A stretch of 64,000 nucleotides of DNA. Source: Nostoc sp. 'Peltigera membranacea cyanobiont' 210A (GTDB lineage Bacteria; Cyanobacteriota; Cyanobacteriia; Cyanobacteriales; Nostocaceae). The DNA lies in contig NZ_NOLJ01000001.1 in assembly GCF_002246015.1 (NCBI RefSeq), positions 620,293 through 684,292 on the forward strand, written 5' to 3'. The notes under the pieces are model-generated. The model worked only from the letters and a program-made list of their open reading frames with translations, had not been told where the DNA came from and ran no database searches. The position numbers were made by a program, and so were the translations under genes. Shown here piece after piece: positions 1 through 8,221 of the stretch. How positions within the stretch are numbered: position 1 is the stretch's first letter; each line of letters opens with the position of its first letter.

Positions 1-1017
<1,017 letters not shown>

Positions 1018-1350
1018 TCAATGGGCTTATTTGAGTTTATATCGGAGAGTGCTTTTAAGGATATGGGGCATTGGGTATGGGTTATTCTTCTTGTCTCCCA
1101 GTCCCCAGTCCCCAGTCCCCACTCCCCTCATAGGCATTGAACGTATGATAAACTTTTGTATTACTTCATCGTATTTACTCAGCACGATCGCGGCTATAAC
1201 GATAAATATTATCACCTTTGTTAAAATGTCATTCTCTAGCTAGATTGGTTAAAGGCGGCAACAGCTGTTTTGGCAACGATGTAAACTGGATGTCAGCAGC
1301 AACCCCAAATAATTTGTCCACCCCTAAATTAATATATTTTGTCACAGCTT

Positions 1351-2634
1351 ATGAACCCTGCCCTAACTCAAATTGGCGCTCAAATGTCCAACCTGACTGG
1401 CGTCAGAGCAATCATGAAGGATATTATCGAAACATTACGAGCGGGTGCAGGGCAGCAGTTTATTAATTTGAGTGCTGGTAATCCGTTGATTTTGCCAGAG
1501 GTAGAACAATTATGGCGGGATTGTACTGCACAGCTTTTGGCTAGTCCAGAATATGGTGAGGTAGTTTGCCGCTACGGTTCAAGTCAAGGCTATGCACCAT
1601 TAGTTGAAGCGATCGCTAACGATTTTAACAAACGCTACGGGTTAAACTTAAGCGATCGCAATATCCTCATCACCCCCGGTAGTCAAACCCTCTACTTCTA
1701 CGCTGTGAATAGCTACGGTGGCTATACCCCTAGCGGCGAGTTAAAACAAATCGTTTTGCCCCTCAGCCCTGACTACACAGGTTACGGCGGCCTCTCCTTA
1801 GTTCCAAAAGCCTTAACTGCTTATAAACCGACTCTCGATATTGATGAAGCCGCCCACCGATTTAAATATCGCCCCGACTTCAGCCAACTGTCGATTACAG
1901 AAAATACCGGTTGTATCCTCTTCTCTCGCCCTTGTAATCCCACTGGTAATGTCCTCACTGAGGATGAAGTGAAAAAGATTGCTGCTTTAGCTGCGCCTTA
2001 CAATCTCCCGGTGTTAATTGACTCGGCTTATGCGCCTCCCTTCCCAGCATTGAACTTTACCGAAATGACACCAGTGTTTGGCGATAATATCTTACACTGC
2101 ATGAGTTTATCAAAAGCGGGATTACCAGGAGAAAGGGTTGGTATTGCCATTGGGGATGAAAAGTGGATTGAAGTGTTGGAGTGTTTCCAAGCAAATATTG
2201 GCCTCCATTCTTCACGTTACGGCCAAGCGATCGCAGCTCTTGCAATTAATTCTGGCGCTTTAGTAGAAATTTCTCACACTGTCATCCGTCCCTTTTACCA
2301 AAATAAATTTACCGTTTTAGAAACCAGCCTAGAACAAGCGATGCCCAAGGATTTACCTTGGTTCCTCCATCGCGGTGAAGGAGCAATTTTTGCTTGGTTG
2401 TGGTTAAAGGATTTACCCATGAGTGACTGGGAATTTTACCAGCTAGTTAAGCAAGTAGGTGTGATTATTGTCCCAGGAAATAGCTTCTTCCCCGGTTTAG
2501 AGGAAGAGTGGGCGCACAAGCACCAATGTTTCCGCATCAGTCTCACCGGCAGCGATGAGGAGATTGTCACTGCTATGCAACGTTTAGCAAAAGTGGCTGA
2601 AGAAACTTATCAGCGTGCGGCTGTGACTGCCTAA
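1351..2634 (+). CDS. avtA: Valine-pyruvate transaminase
   Basis: Fold-type I PLP aminotransferase of 427 residues that transfers the amino group between valine and pyruvate (alanine/valine metabolism, cytosol). It resembles E. coli AvtA along its length: the N-terminal GNP segment, the SRPCNPTGN substrate loop, the ID.AY PLP-ring segment and the PLP lysine in MSLSKAGLPGERVG (Lys255 from the chosen start). The typical tail motif VPGNSFFPGLEEEW...HQCFRIS is also present. The ATG at 1351 is preferred over an in-frame TTG at 1339, because AvtA proteins start close to this point. It is a stand-alone gene: the next gene begins after a repeat tract. Confidence 0.9.
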   Translation: MNPALTQIGAQMSNLTGVRAIMKDIIETLRAGAGQQFINLSAGNPLILPEVEQLWRDCTAQLLASPEYGEVVCRYGSSQGYAPLVEAIANDFNKRYGLNLSDRNILITPGSQTLYFYAVNSYGGYTPSGELKQIVLPLSPDYTGYGGLSLVPKALTAYKPTLDIDEAAHRFKYRPDFSQLSITENTGCILFSRPCNPTGNVLTEDEVKKIAALAAPYNLPVLIDSAYAPPFPALNFTEMTPVFGDNILHCMSLSKAGLPGERVGIAIGDEKWIEVLECFQANIGLHSSRYGQAIAALAINSGALVEISHTVIRPFYQNKFTVLETSLEQAMPKDLPWFLHRGEGAIFAWLWLKDLPMSDWEFYQLVKQVGVIIVPGNSFFPGLEEEWAHKHQCFRISLTGSDEEIVTAMQRLAKVAEETYQRAAVTA

Positions 2635-2647
2635 TACCGCAAGGCGG

Positions 2648-2679
2648 AATTAAAAATTAAAAATTAAAAATTAAAAATG
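2648..2679. repeat. Short tandem repeat, 7-bp AAAAATT units
   Basis: About four copies of an AAAAATT heptamer follow avtA and end in AAAAATG. This is a short tandemly repeated repetitive (STRR) sequence of the kind scattered between genes in Nostocales. Confidence 0.75.
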
Positions 2680-2709
2680 AACGCAGCGTAAGCGTTTCAT
2701 TGATTTGGA

Positions 2710-3462
2710 ATGGTGGTTTATTTCCGCCGTGTTGTACTAGTAGGAAAAATGGAAATGAAACACGAAGAAGCTAATAAAGAGATTGGAGGCAGAGGGGCAG
2801 AGAAGCAGAGGGGCAAGAGAGTAGGAGGAAATTCAAAAATTAAAAATGTCCAATCTCCAGTCCCCAATCCCCAGCCCGTAGTTGCCAGTCCCCAATCCCC
2901 AGCCCCTAATCTTGATGATTGGCTAGAAATTGGTAAGATTGTTTCCCCTCAAGGATTGTCTGGAGAATTACGGGTTTATCCTGTATCAGACTTTCCCGAA
3001 AGATTTGAGGTGCCAGGAAAACGTTGGTTATTGTGTTCAGGTGACACAGAACCGCAACCAATCGAATTATTGACAGGACGTTATATCAGTAACAAAAACT
3101 TGTATGTCATCAAATTAGCTGGCGTGGAAAATTGCGATCAGGCGGATGCGTTGCGCGGTTGTAAGTTAATGGTGCCAGCTAGCGATCGCCCCCAATTAAG
3201 CGAAGATGAATATCATGTCCTCGATTTGATTGGCTTGGAAGTCTTCATGCAAGCATCTGGCGAACTCGTGGGTACAGTAGTAGACATTATCCCTGCTGGC
3301 AATGATTTGTTAGAAGTAAAGTTGCATGAATCATTTGCTACTGAGAAAAAGCAAAAGACTGTTTTGATTCCATTTGTGGAAGCGATCGCACCAGTAGTAG
3401 ACTTGAAATCTAATCGCATTGAAATCACGCCACCGCCTGGATTATTGGAAATTAATAATTAG
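2710..3462 (+). CDS. rimM: 16S rRNA processing protein RimM with a repeat-derived N-terminal extension
   Basis: RimM binds ribosomal protein S19 and helps mature the 3' domain of 16S rRNA in 30S assembly. The recognisable RimM fold starts near residue 69 ([18 protein letters not shown]), followed by the beta-barrel domain and a C-terminal PRC-barrel ([10 protein letters not shown]...[14 protein letters not shown]). The first ~68 residues are low complexity ([10 protein letters not shown], then [16 protein letters not shown]). They correspond to the GCAGAGGGGCA and CAGTCCCCAATCCC intergenic repeats of Nostoc. No ATG or GTG lies in frame between the repeat tract and the core, so translation has to start upstream, at ATG 2710, 2749 or 2755. 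The core assignment is firm; the exact start is not. Confidence 0.88.
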   Translation: MVVYFRRVVLVGKMEMKHEEANKEIGGRGAEKQRGKRVGGNSKIKNVQSPVPNPQPVVASPQSPAPNLDDWLEIGKIVSPQGLSGELRVYPVSDFPERFEVPGKRWLLCSGDTEPQPIELLTGRYISNKNLYVIKLAGVENCDQADALRGCKLMVPASDRPQLSEDEYHVLDLIGLEVFMQASGELVGTVVDIIPAGNDLLEVKLHESFATEKKQKTVLIPFVEAIAPVVDLKSNRIEITPPPGLLEINN

Positions 3463-3582
3463 CTCGTTAATTGATCTGCCTCTAGCTATTTTTGCTGTAT
3501 TAGATACTTCAAGAGAAAACAAAACTTGAAGCATGAGAAAATTAAAGTACATACTCTATTTATTAATCTAGGAAATGTGGCA

Positions 3583-3835
3583 ATGACAGAAAAACCAACA
3601 GCAACTATTCACAGGCAACTACTGGAAATATTGTCCCAATTACCCAAGTCTAGTCAAGAATAAGTATTAGATTTTGCTATCTCTCTCCAAAAAAAAACTA
3701 ACTCAGCATTGGGATGCTATTTCTGATGTTGAGACTGCTGCATTGAAAATTGAGTTTGCTAATGAAGATTTAGCTTTTGCAGAGTCCGTTTTAATTGATT
3801 ATCTCCCCCAACTTCAACAAGAGGATGCAGTTTGA
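3583..3835 (+). pseudogene. Broken small antitoxin-like gene
   Basis: An ATG-initiated frame (MTEKPTATIHRQLLEILSQL...) hits a stop at 3661, continues in the same frame as VLDFAISLQKK, then needs a frameshift in an A-run near 3695. After that the frame reads on as THWDAISDVETAALKIE-like sequence to QQEDAV and a TGA at 3833. The last codons overlap the next ATG (TGATG), as in type II toxin-antitoxin pairs. The N-terminal part resembles small DUF2281-like antitoxins by eye. One stop and one frameshift make it non-functional. The family is an inference from length, position and partner. Confidence 0.6.
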
Positions 3836-3891
3836 TGCGAGGAGATGTTTATTGGGAGTATCTCACCTTTGCAAATATACCAGGCGATTAG
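3835..3891 (+). pseudogene. Toxin fragment (MazF/PemK-like start) cut off by a repeat
   Basis: The ATG overlaps the antitoxin remnant's TGA. It reads MRGDVYWEYLTF and stops after 18 codons, exactly where a dispersed repeat (3884-4012) begins. RGDVYW is the hallmark start of MazF/PemK endoribonuclease toxins. No further toxin sequence can be seen beyond the repeat, so this is a relic. Confidence 0.55.
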
Positions 3892-4012
3892 AAATCGCGG
3901 CTACACAAACGAACGCGAGTGCGTCTCGCAGAGAAGTCCGCCTACGCGGACTCAAAGAATTTGAAACCCACGGAGGTGGGTTTTGTTTGTATAGCCGCGA
4001 ATTCCATTCGCC
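3884..4012 (+). repeat. Dispersed repeat, copy 1 (starts GCGATTAGAAATCGC, ends GCGAATTCCATTCGCC)
   Basis: A palindrome-rich element: GCGATTAGAAATCGC at the left end, an internal GTCCGCCTACGCGGAC hairpin, an AACCCACGGAGGTGGGTT hairpin, and CCGCGAATTCCATTCG at the right end. A larger copy in the same orientation lies at 23647-23917. It carries no coding capacity and resembles a MITE-like intergenic repeat. Confidence 0.7.
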
Positions 4013-4185
4013 AGGACAGGCTAGATAATTATAATGAAGAAAATGCAGATTGATGGCATTAATTAATAGTTTTAGATGTAGCCCATCGTAGACATCACTT
4101 TCCATCCTGTGTGTAGAAGCAAGGAATTTAGTCACGAAGGCTGAAAAAATTCATCATGGGTAGATGGCCATCATCTGGAAAACAA

Positions 4186-4199
4186 GTACAATCACTTAC
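4186..4199 (+). promoter_or_regulatory. GTA-N8-TAC match (possible NtcA box) before the phosphoketolase gene
   Basis: GTA, eight bases, TAC lies 41 bases before the preferred phosphoketolase start. The pattern fits the NtcA consensus. I do not see a well-placed TAN3T -10 box about 22 bases downstream, and one such match per ~4 kb is expected by chance. Treat it as a weak candidate. Confidence 0.2.
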
Positions 4200-4240
4200 G
4201 GATGAACCCATCAAAAACCTTTTGGAATGGAGTGTCGATA

Positions 4241-6622
4241 ATGACATTAGCAACGACTCCACAAACAAAGCCTTTAACTGATGAAGAATTACAAAAGATA
4301 AACGCCTACTGGCGTGCAGCTAACTATCTTTCCGTTGGGCAAATATATCTACTCGACAATCCGCTACTAAGAGAACCCCTAAAGCTGGAACACGTCAAAC
4401 CCAGACTATTGGGGCACTGGGGAACTACGCCAGGGCTGAACTTAATCTATGTTCACCTGAATCGGGTCATCAAAAAATATGACCTCAACACAATCTACAT
4501 TGCTGGCCCCGGTCATGGAGGCCCTGGACTAGTAGCCAACACTTACTTAGAAGGCACTTACACTGAGTATTATCACAACATCTCCCAAGATACTGAAGGA
4601 ATTCAGAAACTCTTCAAACAGTTTTCTTTCCCTGGTGGTATTCCCAGTCACGTAGCACCGGAAACCCCTGGTTCGATCCACGAAGGCGGGGAATTAGGTT
4701 ATGCCCTCGTCCATGCTTATGGTGCTGCCTTTGATAACCCTGACTTAATTGTTGCTGCTGTTGTCGGTGACGGCGAAGCCGAAACAGGTGCTTTAGCGAC
4801 TAGCTGGCATTCCAACAAGTTTCTTAATCCTGTACGTGATGGCGCTGTGCTTCCCATTTTGCACCTGAATGGGTATAAAATTGCTAACCCAACGATGCTG
4901 GCACGGATTAGCCATGATGAGTTGGAGAGTTTATTTATAGGCTACGGCTACAAACCATACTTTGTTGAAGGTGACGATCCCGCAGATGTCCATCAGCAGA
5001 TGGCGGCGACTCTAGAAACAGCGATCGCAGAAATTCAAAGTATCCAAAGGGAAGCCCGCGTACATGGTTTCACTGAACGTCCCCAGTGGCCGATGATTGT
5101 GATGCGAACCCCCAAGGGTTGGACAGGGCCCAAGGAAGTAGATGGTAAAAAAACCGAAGGTTCTTGGCGATCGCACCAAGTTCCTTTTGGCAATATAGCC
5201 AAACAGCCAGACCACCTGAGACTTCTAGAAGATTGGATGAAGAGTTACAAACCAGAAGAACTCTTCGACGCTAACGGTAAACTGATTCCCGAACTAGCAG
5301 AACTCGCCCCCAAAAAGCATCGACGCATGGGTGACAATCCCCACGCTAACGGCGGTATTTTGCTGCATGACCTGAAGATGCCCGATTTTCAAGACTATGC
5401 TGTAGATGTTTCTGAACCAGGGAAAGCGATCGCAGAAGCTACCAAAGTGACCGGCAAATTCCTGCGGGATATCATGCGACTTAACCAAGAAAGTCGCAAT
5501 TTCCGTATCTTCGCCCCCGACGAATTAGCATCGAATCGTTTAGACCCTGTGTTAGAAGTTACAGACCGGGTTTGGGAAGGCGAGATTTACCCCGAAGATG
5601 ACCACCTTTCCCCCGACGGTCGGGTAATGGAAGTTCTCAGCGAAACCTCTTGCCAAGGATGGTTAGAAGGCTACCTCCTCACCGGGCGTCATGGGTTCTT
5701 CACTTGCTACGAGGCATTCATCCATATCATTGATTCCATGTTCAACCAACACGCCAAATGGTTGAAAACCACCAGACATATTCCCTGGCGTAGACCGATC
5801 GCTTCCCTCAATTACCTACTCACCTCTCACGTTTGGCGACAAGACCATAACGGTTTCTCTCACCAAGACCCTGGTTTTATCGACCATGTACTTAACAAAA
5901 AAGCTGAGATTGTTCGCGTCTATTTACCCCCCGATGCCAACACTCTGCTGTCGGTAACTGACCATTGTCTAAAAAGCCGCAACTATGTCAACGTCATCAT
6001 TGCTGGTAAACAGCCAGCATTGCAATATCTCAACATAGATGCTGCTATCAAGCATTGCACCAAAGGCATCGGCATTTGGGAATGGGCAAGCAGCGACCAA
6101 GGCGGCGAACCAGATGTAGTGATGGCTTGTGCTGGGGATGTTCCCACCTTAGAAACCTTGGCGGCTGTAGACATCTTGCGTCAGCACTTCTCGGATTTAA
6201 AAGTGCGGGTAGTGAACGTAGTCGATTTGATGACACTCCAGCCAAAAACCGAACATCCCCACGGTTTGAGTGAAAAAGATTTTGACACAATTTTCACCAC
6301 CGACAAACCCGTTATCTTTGCCTTTCATGGCTATCCCTGGCTAATTCATCGCCTAACCTACCGCCACACTAATCATAAAAACATCCATGTGCGTGGCTAC
6401 AAGGAAGAGGGAACTACCACCACCCCCTTTGACATGGTTGTTCTCAACGATTTAGATCGCTTCCATTTGGTAATTGATGTAATCGATCGCGTGCCTAAAC
6501 TAGGATCTAAGGCAGCTTATGTCAAACAGCACATGCAAGATAAGCTGATTGAACACAAGCATTACATTGATAAGTACGGCGATGATGTGCCGGAAATTCG
6601 CGATTGGAAGTGGCCCTATTAA
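4241..6622 (+). CDS. xfp: Xylulose-5-phosphate/fructose-6-phosphate phosphoketolase
   Basis: ThDP-dependent enzyme that cleaves xylulose-5-P or fructose-6-P with phosphate to acetyl-P plus glyceraldehyde-3-P or erythrose-4-P, giving a carbon-saving route to acetyl units. The 793-residue length fits the family. Visible marks are [18 protein letters not shown] near the N-terminus, GPGHGGPG, the SFPGGIPSH signature, the ThDP-binding [11 protein letters not shown] segment, the [11 protein letters not shown] region and the C-terminal [14 protein letters not shown]-type motif. An in-frame ATG at 4202 would add 13 residues. I prefer 4241 ([12 protein letters not shown]) because GGAG precedes it and the family usually begins here. 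No acetate kinase gene is adjacent. Confidence 0.95.
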   Translation: MTLATTPQTKPLTDEELQKINAYWRAANYLSVGQIYLLDNPLLREPLKLEHVKPRLLGHWGTTPGLNLIYVHLNRVIKKYDLNTIYIAGPGHGGPGLVANTYLEGTYTEYYHNISQDTEGIQKLFKQFSFPGGIPSHVAPETPGSIHEGGELGYALVHAYGAAFDNPDLIVAAVVGDGEAETGALATSWHSNKFLNPVRDGAVLPILHLNGYKIANPTMLARISHDELESLFIGYGYKPYFVEGDDPADVHQQMAATLETAIAEIQSIQREARVHGFTERPQWPMIVMRTPKGWTGPKEVDGKKTEGSWRSHQVPFGNIAKQPDHLRLLEDWMKSYKPEELFDANGKLIPELAELAPKKHRRMGDNPHANGGILLHDLKMPDFQDYAVDVSEPGKAIAEATKVTGKFLRDIMRLNQESRNFRIFAPDELASNRLDPVLEVTDRVWEGEIYPEDDHLSPDGRVMEVLSETSCQGWLEGYLLTGRHGFFTCYEAFIHIIDSMFNQHAKWLKTTRHIPWRRPIASLNYLLTSHVWRQDHNGFSHQDPGFIDHVLNKKAEIVRVYLPPDANTLLSVTDHCLKSRNYVNVIIAGKQPALQYLNIDAAIKHCTKGIGIWEWASSDQGGEPDVVMACAGDVPTLETLAAVDILRQHFSDLKVRVVNVVDLMTLQPKTEHPHGLSEKDFDTIFTTDKPVIFAFHGYPWLIHRLTYRHTNHKNIHVRGYKEEGTTTTPFDMVVLNDLDRFHLVIDVIDRVPKLGSKAAYVKQHMQDKLIEHKHYIDKYGDDVPEIRDWKWPY

Positions 6623-6628
6623 TCGGAA

Positions 6629-6715
6629 GACTTACGCAAACAATAACCGAAACCCTTATTTTCAGGTAGGGGCAATTCATAAATTGCCCCTACAATGTGT
6701 AGTTTTGCGTAAGTC
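6629..6715. repeat. Nested inverted repeat with GACTTACGCAAA ends
   Basis: A 12-bp terminal inverted repeat (GACTTACGCAAA / TTTGCGTAAGTC) encloses a second perfect hairpin, GTAGGGGCAATT / AATTGCCCCTAC, at 6666-6693. It sits just after the phosphoketolase stop and could act as its terminator. The ends look like those of small non-autonomous elements in Nostoc. Partial echoes (GGACTTACG, GGATTTACGCA) occur at 6780, 15374 and 15450. Confidence 0.7.
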
Positions 6716-6805
6716 CTAAATAGGAAATAAGTGAAAAGAGGCAGAGAAGAAACTCTTCTGCCTACTTTTTCATTTTTTAGGACTTACGGGACTACCAAAT
6801 ATTAA

Positions 6806-6931
6806 ATTCGGGCAGTCGTTAATTGAATTCGGGCAGTCGTTGATTAAATTCGGGTAGTCGTTGATTGAATTCGGGCAGTCGTTGATTAAATTCGGGCAGT
6901 CGTTGATTAAATTCGGGCAGTCGTTGATTGA
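6806..6931. repeat. 21-bp minisatellite, six copies
   Basis: The unit ATTCGGGCAGTCGTTGATT plus two variable bases recurs at exactly 21-bp spacing (6806, 6827, 6848, 6869, 6890, 6911) and decays at 6932. Differences between copies are few. Because 21 is a multiple of three, one minus-strand frame stays open across all but the last copy (see 6819-6974). Confidence 0.95.
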
Positions 6932-6974
6932 ATTGTTCCTCATCTGGTGATTCAGCTAATTTCACTTTCACCAT
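6819..6974 (-). CDS. Possible 51-aa protein of NQRLPEF heptapeptide repeats
   Basis: ATG at 6974 reads MVKVKLAESPDEEQF, then five NQRLPEF units, then N and a TAA at 6819. The start lies inside the end of the GNAT gene, in another frame, so the two would be translationally coupled. The units are encoded by the 21-bp minisatellite. NQRLPEF is hydrophilic, with regularly spaced Leu and Phe. I recognise no family. No ribosome-binding site is obvious within the GNAT coding sequence, and it could be a chance frame through a repeat. Conserved phase and lack of stops in five copies are the only positive signs. Confidence 0.35.
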   Translation of the reverse strand: MVKVKLAESPDEEQFNQRLPEFNQRLPEFNQRLPEFNQRLPEFNQRLPEFN

Positions 6975-7488
6975 GCCAATCTGCTCGGCTTAGGCAATAA
7001 ACAAAGCACTCATCGTCACCAAACCGTCGATACTCGATAAATTTGAAGCCAAAGCGTTCATAGAAGCGGTGAACGCGGGTATTACTGGCTAGCGGATCAA
7101 CAAGTATAGCCGTCACTTGCGGATCAGCAAAACATCGAGCAAGTGCAAGCCGCATCATTTGTGTTCCATAGCCTTTACCCAAATCAGTTTCTTCCCCAAT
7201 CCAGATATCAATGGCACGAAGATTCGCCGTAACATCACCCCAGTAATGGCTATCCTCATGTGCTGGATCGATAATCTGAATAAATCTGATGGGACGACCA
7301 TCAATTTCAGCAATCAATTGCTCTCTCCATTCGGGAGCGCGGTTAAGTTCTACTTCCCAGCCCCAGTCATCGTTAGGATCGGACTCAACCACATGAGGTT
7401 GCTCATCCCAGTGGTGCAATAAATCCAAATCAGCAAAGCTAGCAGAGCGGAGGTTTATCCTTATCGCAGGTGGCGGGGCATAGTTCAT
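6952..7488 (-). CDS. GNAT family N-acetyltransferase (AAC(6')-like)
   Basis: Acetyl-CoA-dependent acetyltransferase of 178 residues. It shows the layout of aminoglycoside 6'-acetyltransferase-like GNATs: LHHWDEQPHV at the N-terminus, the acetyl-CoA pyrophosphate loop GKGYGTQMMRLAL, and the late DPLASNTRVHRFYERFGFKFIEYR block. The start at 7488 (MNYAPPP) has a strong AGGAGA site six bases upstream; an upstream in-frame ATG at 7518 is less likely. The real substrate is unknown, and antibiotic acetylation should not be assumed. It may be coupled to the repeat ORF overlapping its 3' end, and a glyoxalase scrap lies directly upstream. Confidence 0.85.
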   Translation of the reverse strand: MNYAPPPAIRINLRSASFADLDLLHHWDEQPHVVESDPNDDWGWEVELNRAPEWREQLIAEIDGRPIRFIQIIDPAHEDSHYWGDVTANLRAIDIWIGEETDLGKGYGTQMMRLALARCFADPQVTAILVDPLASNTRVHRFYERFGFKFIEYRRFGDDECFVYCLSRADWHGESEIS

Positions 7489-7514
7489 ACTGTTTCTCCT
7501 ATGTTTTCGGCGAT

Positions 7515-7611
7515 TCACTCGACGAGTTGAATCACGACACCGTTGGGGTCTGTGACTTGAAAGAACCTTTCACCCCAAGGTTCAGTCTCGATCTCCGTTG
7601 TAATTTTCATA
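7515..7611 (-). pseudogene. C-terminal scrap of a glyoxalase/VOC-family gene
   Basis: The minus strand reads MKITTEIETEPWGERFF and, after a one-base shift in an A-run near 7560, QVTDPNGVVIQLVE followed by a stop at 7515. PWGERFF..DPNG..I.L is the typical ending of glyoxalase/bleomycin-resistance fold proteins. Everything upstream of these ~32 codons is gone; the scrap abuts the repeat region at 7612. Confidence 0.65.
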
Positions 7612-7650
7612 CCTTAGGGACTTCCAAATAAAAAAATATCCAATTAACTC

Positions 7651-7913
7651 TTGTGGGGTGGGCGTCTCGCCATTGGTGTCAACTTAAGCCGAAAACTATA
7701 TCGGACAGGCGTTTTGCAAATCCCTCACGCCCTCATCCCCTAACCCCTTCTCCCTTGGGAGAAGGGGAATTGAATGTCTAGCTCCCCTCTCTCTTGGGAG
7801 AGGGGCTGGGGGTGAGGGCAAAACGTTGTCACCAAGCGGGTTTAGCGTTAAGTTGACACCTATGGCGTCTCGCCCGCCATATTATGGACTGGGCGGAGAT
7901 GCCCACCCCACAA
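7651..7913. repeat. Palindromic intergenic repeat split by a MITE
   Basis: TTGTGGGGTGGGC at 7651 pairs with GCCCACCCCACAA at 7901-7913. The inner arms are GGCGTCTCGCC and GGGCGGAGATGCCC. If the element at 7675-7860 and one copy of the 11-bp GGCGTCTCGCC are removed, a single compact palindrome remains. This is therefore an older repeat into which another element jumped. Confidence 0.75.
7675..7860. mobile_element. 186-bp MITE with 13-bp terminal inverted repeats
   Basis: The ends are GGTGTCAACTTAA and its perfect complement TTAAGTTGACACC. The direct flanks are an 11-bp duplication, GGCGTCTCGCC, at 7661-7671 and 7864-7874, which looks like a target-site duplication. The inside is the hairpin-rich CCCTCATCCCCTAACCCCTTCTCCC type sequence. 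A second, right-truncated copy lies at 9885-10053. There is no coding capacity, so transposition would need a transposase from elsewhere. Confidence 0.8.
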
Positions 7914-8221
7914 TATTGGATAATTTATTTCTTGGAGTTCCCTTACTGATTGAATTCGCGCATATTCCCGATCAATATCATCCACCACAATCTCAAAGTA
8001 ACTTTGCTTATATTGTTCTAGAGGATGTAGAAACCTCTAGTTTAGGCAAAGCCAACTAGAGATAGTTCATTTAGTCGAGTACTAGTGAAACCCAAAAGCA
8101 TTTACATAATTTAATTTTTTAACTTTGTAGTGAGAAGTACTTAAAGTTACTTAATGCATCAACTGCTACCCACCTTCATGGTTAGCGCTAGGATAGCTAT
8201 GTATTTTATGAAAGTATAAAT
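7914..8221. other. Gene-free stretch upstream of the SLH protein
   Basis: AT-rich spacer. A frame running out of the MITE (to 8059) ends in LFLGVPLLIEFAHIPDQYHPP-type sequence that might be a scrap of an old gene but matches nothing I recognise. TATTTTATGAAAGTATAAAT lies just before the 8222 start and may hold promoter or leader elements. No clear ribosome-binding site is visible. Confidence 0.4.

Noticed and set aside
3795-4028. 77-residue ORF over the toxin relic
   Set aside because: Reads across the dispersed repeat in a frame different from MRGDVYW; composed of repeat translation.
7826-8059. 77-residue ORF crossing the MITE border
   Set aside because: Starts inside the MITE and runs through the palindromic repeat; its tail may be an old gene scrap but has no recognisable match.
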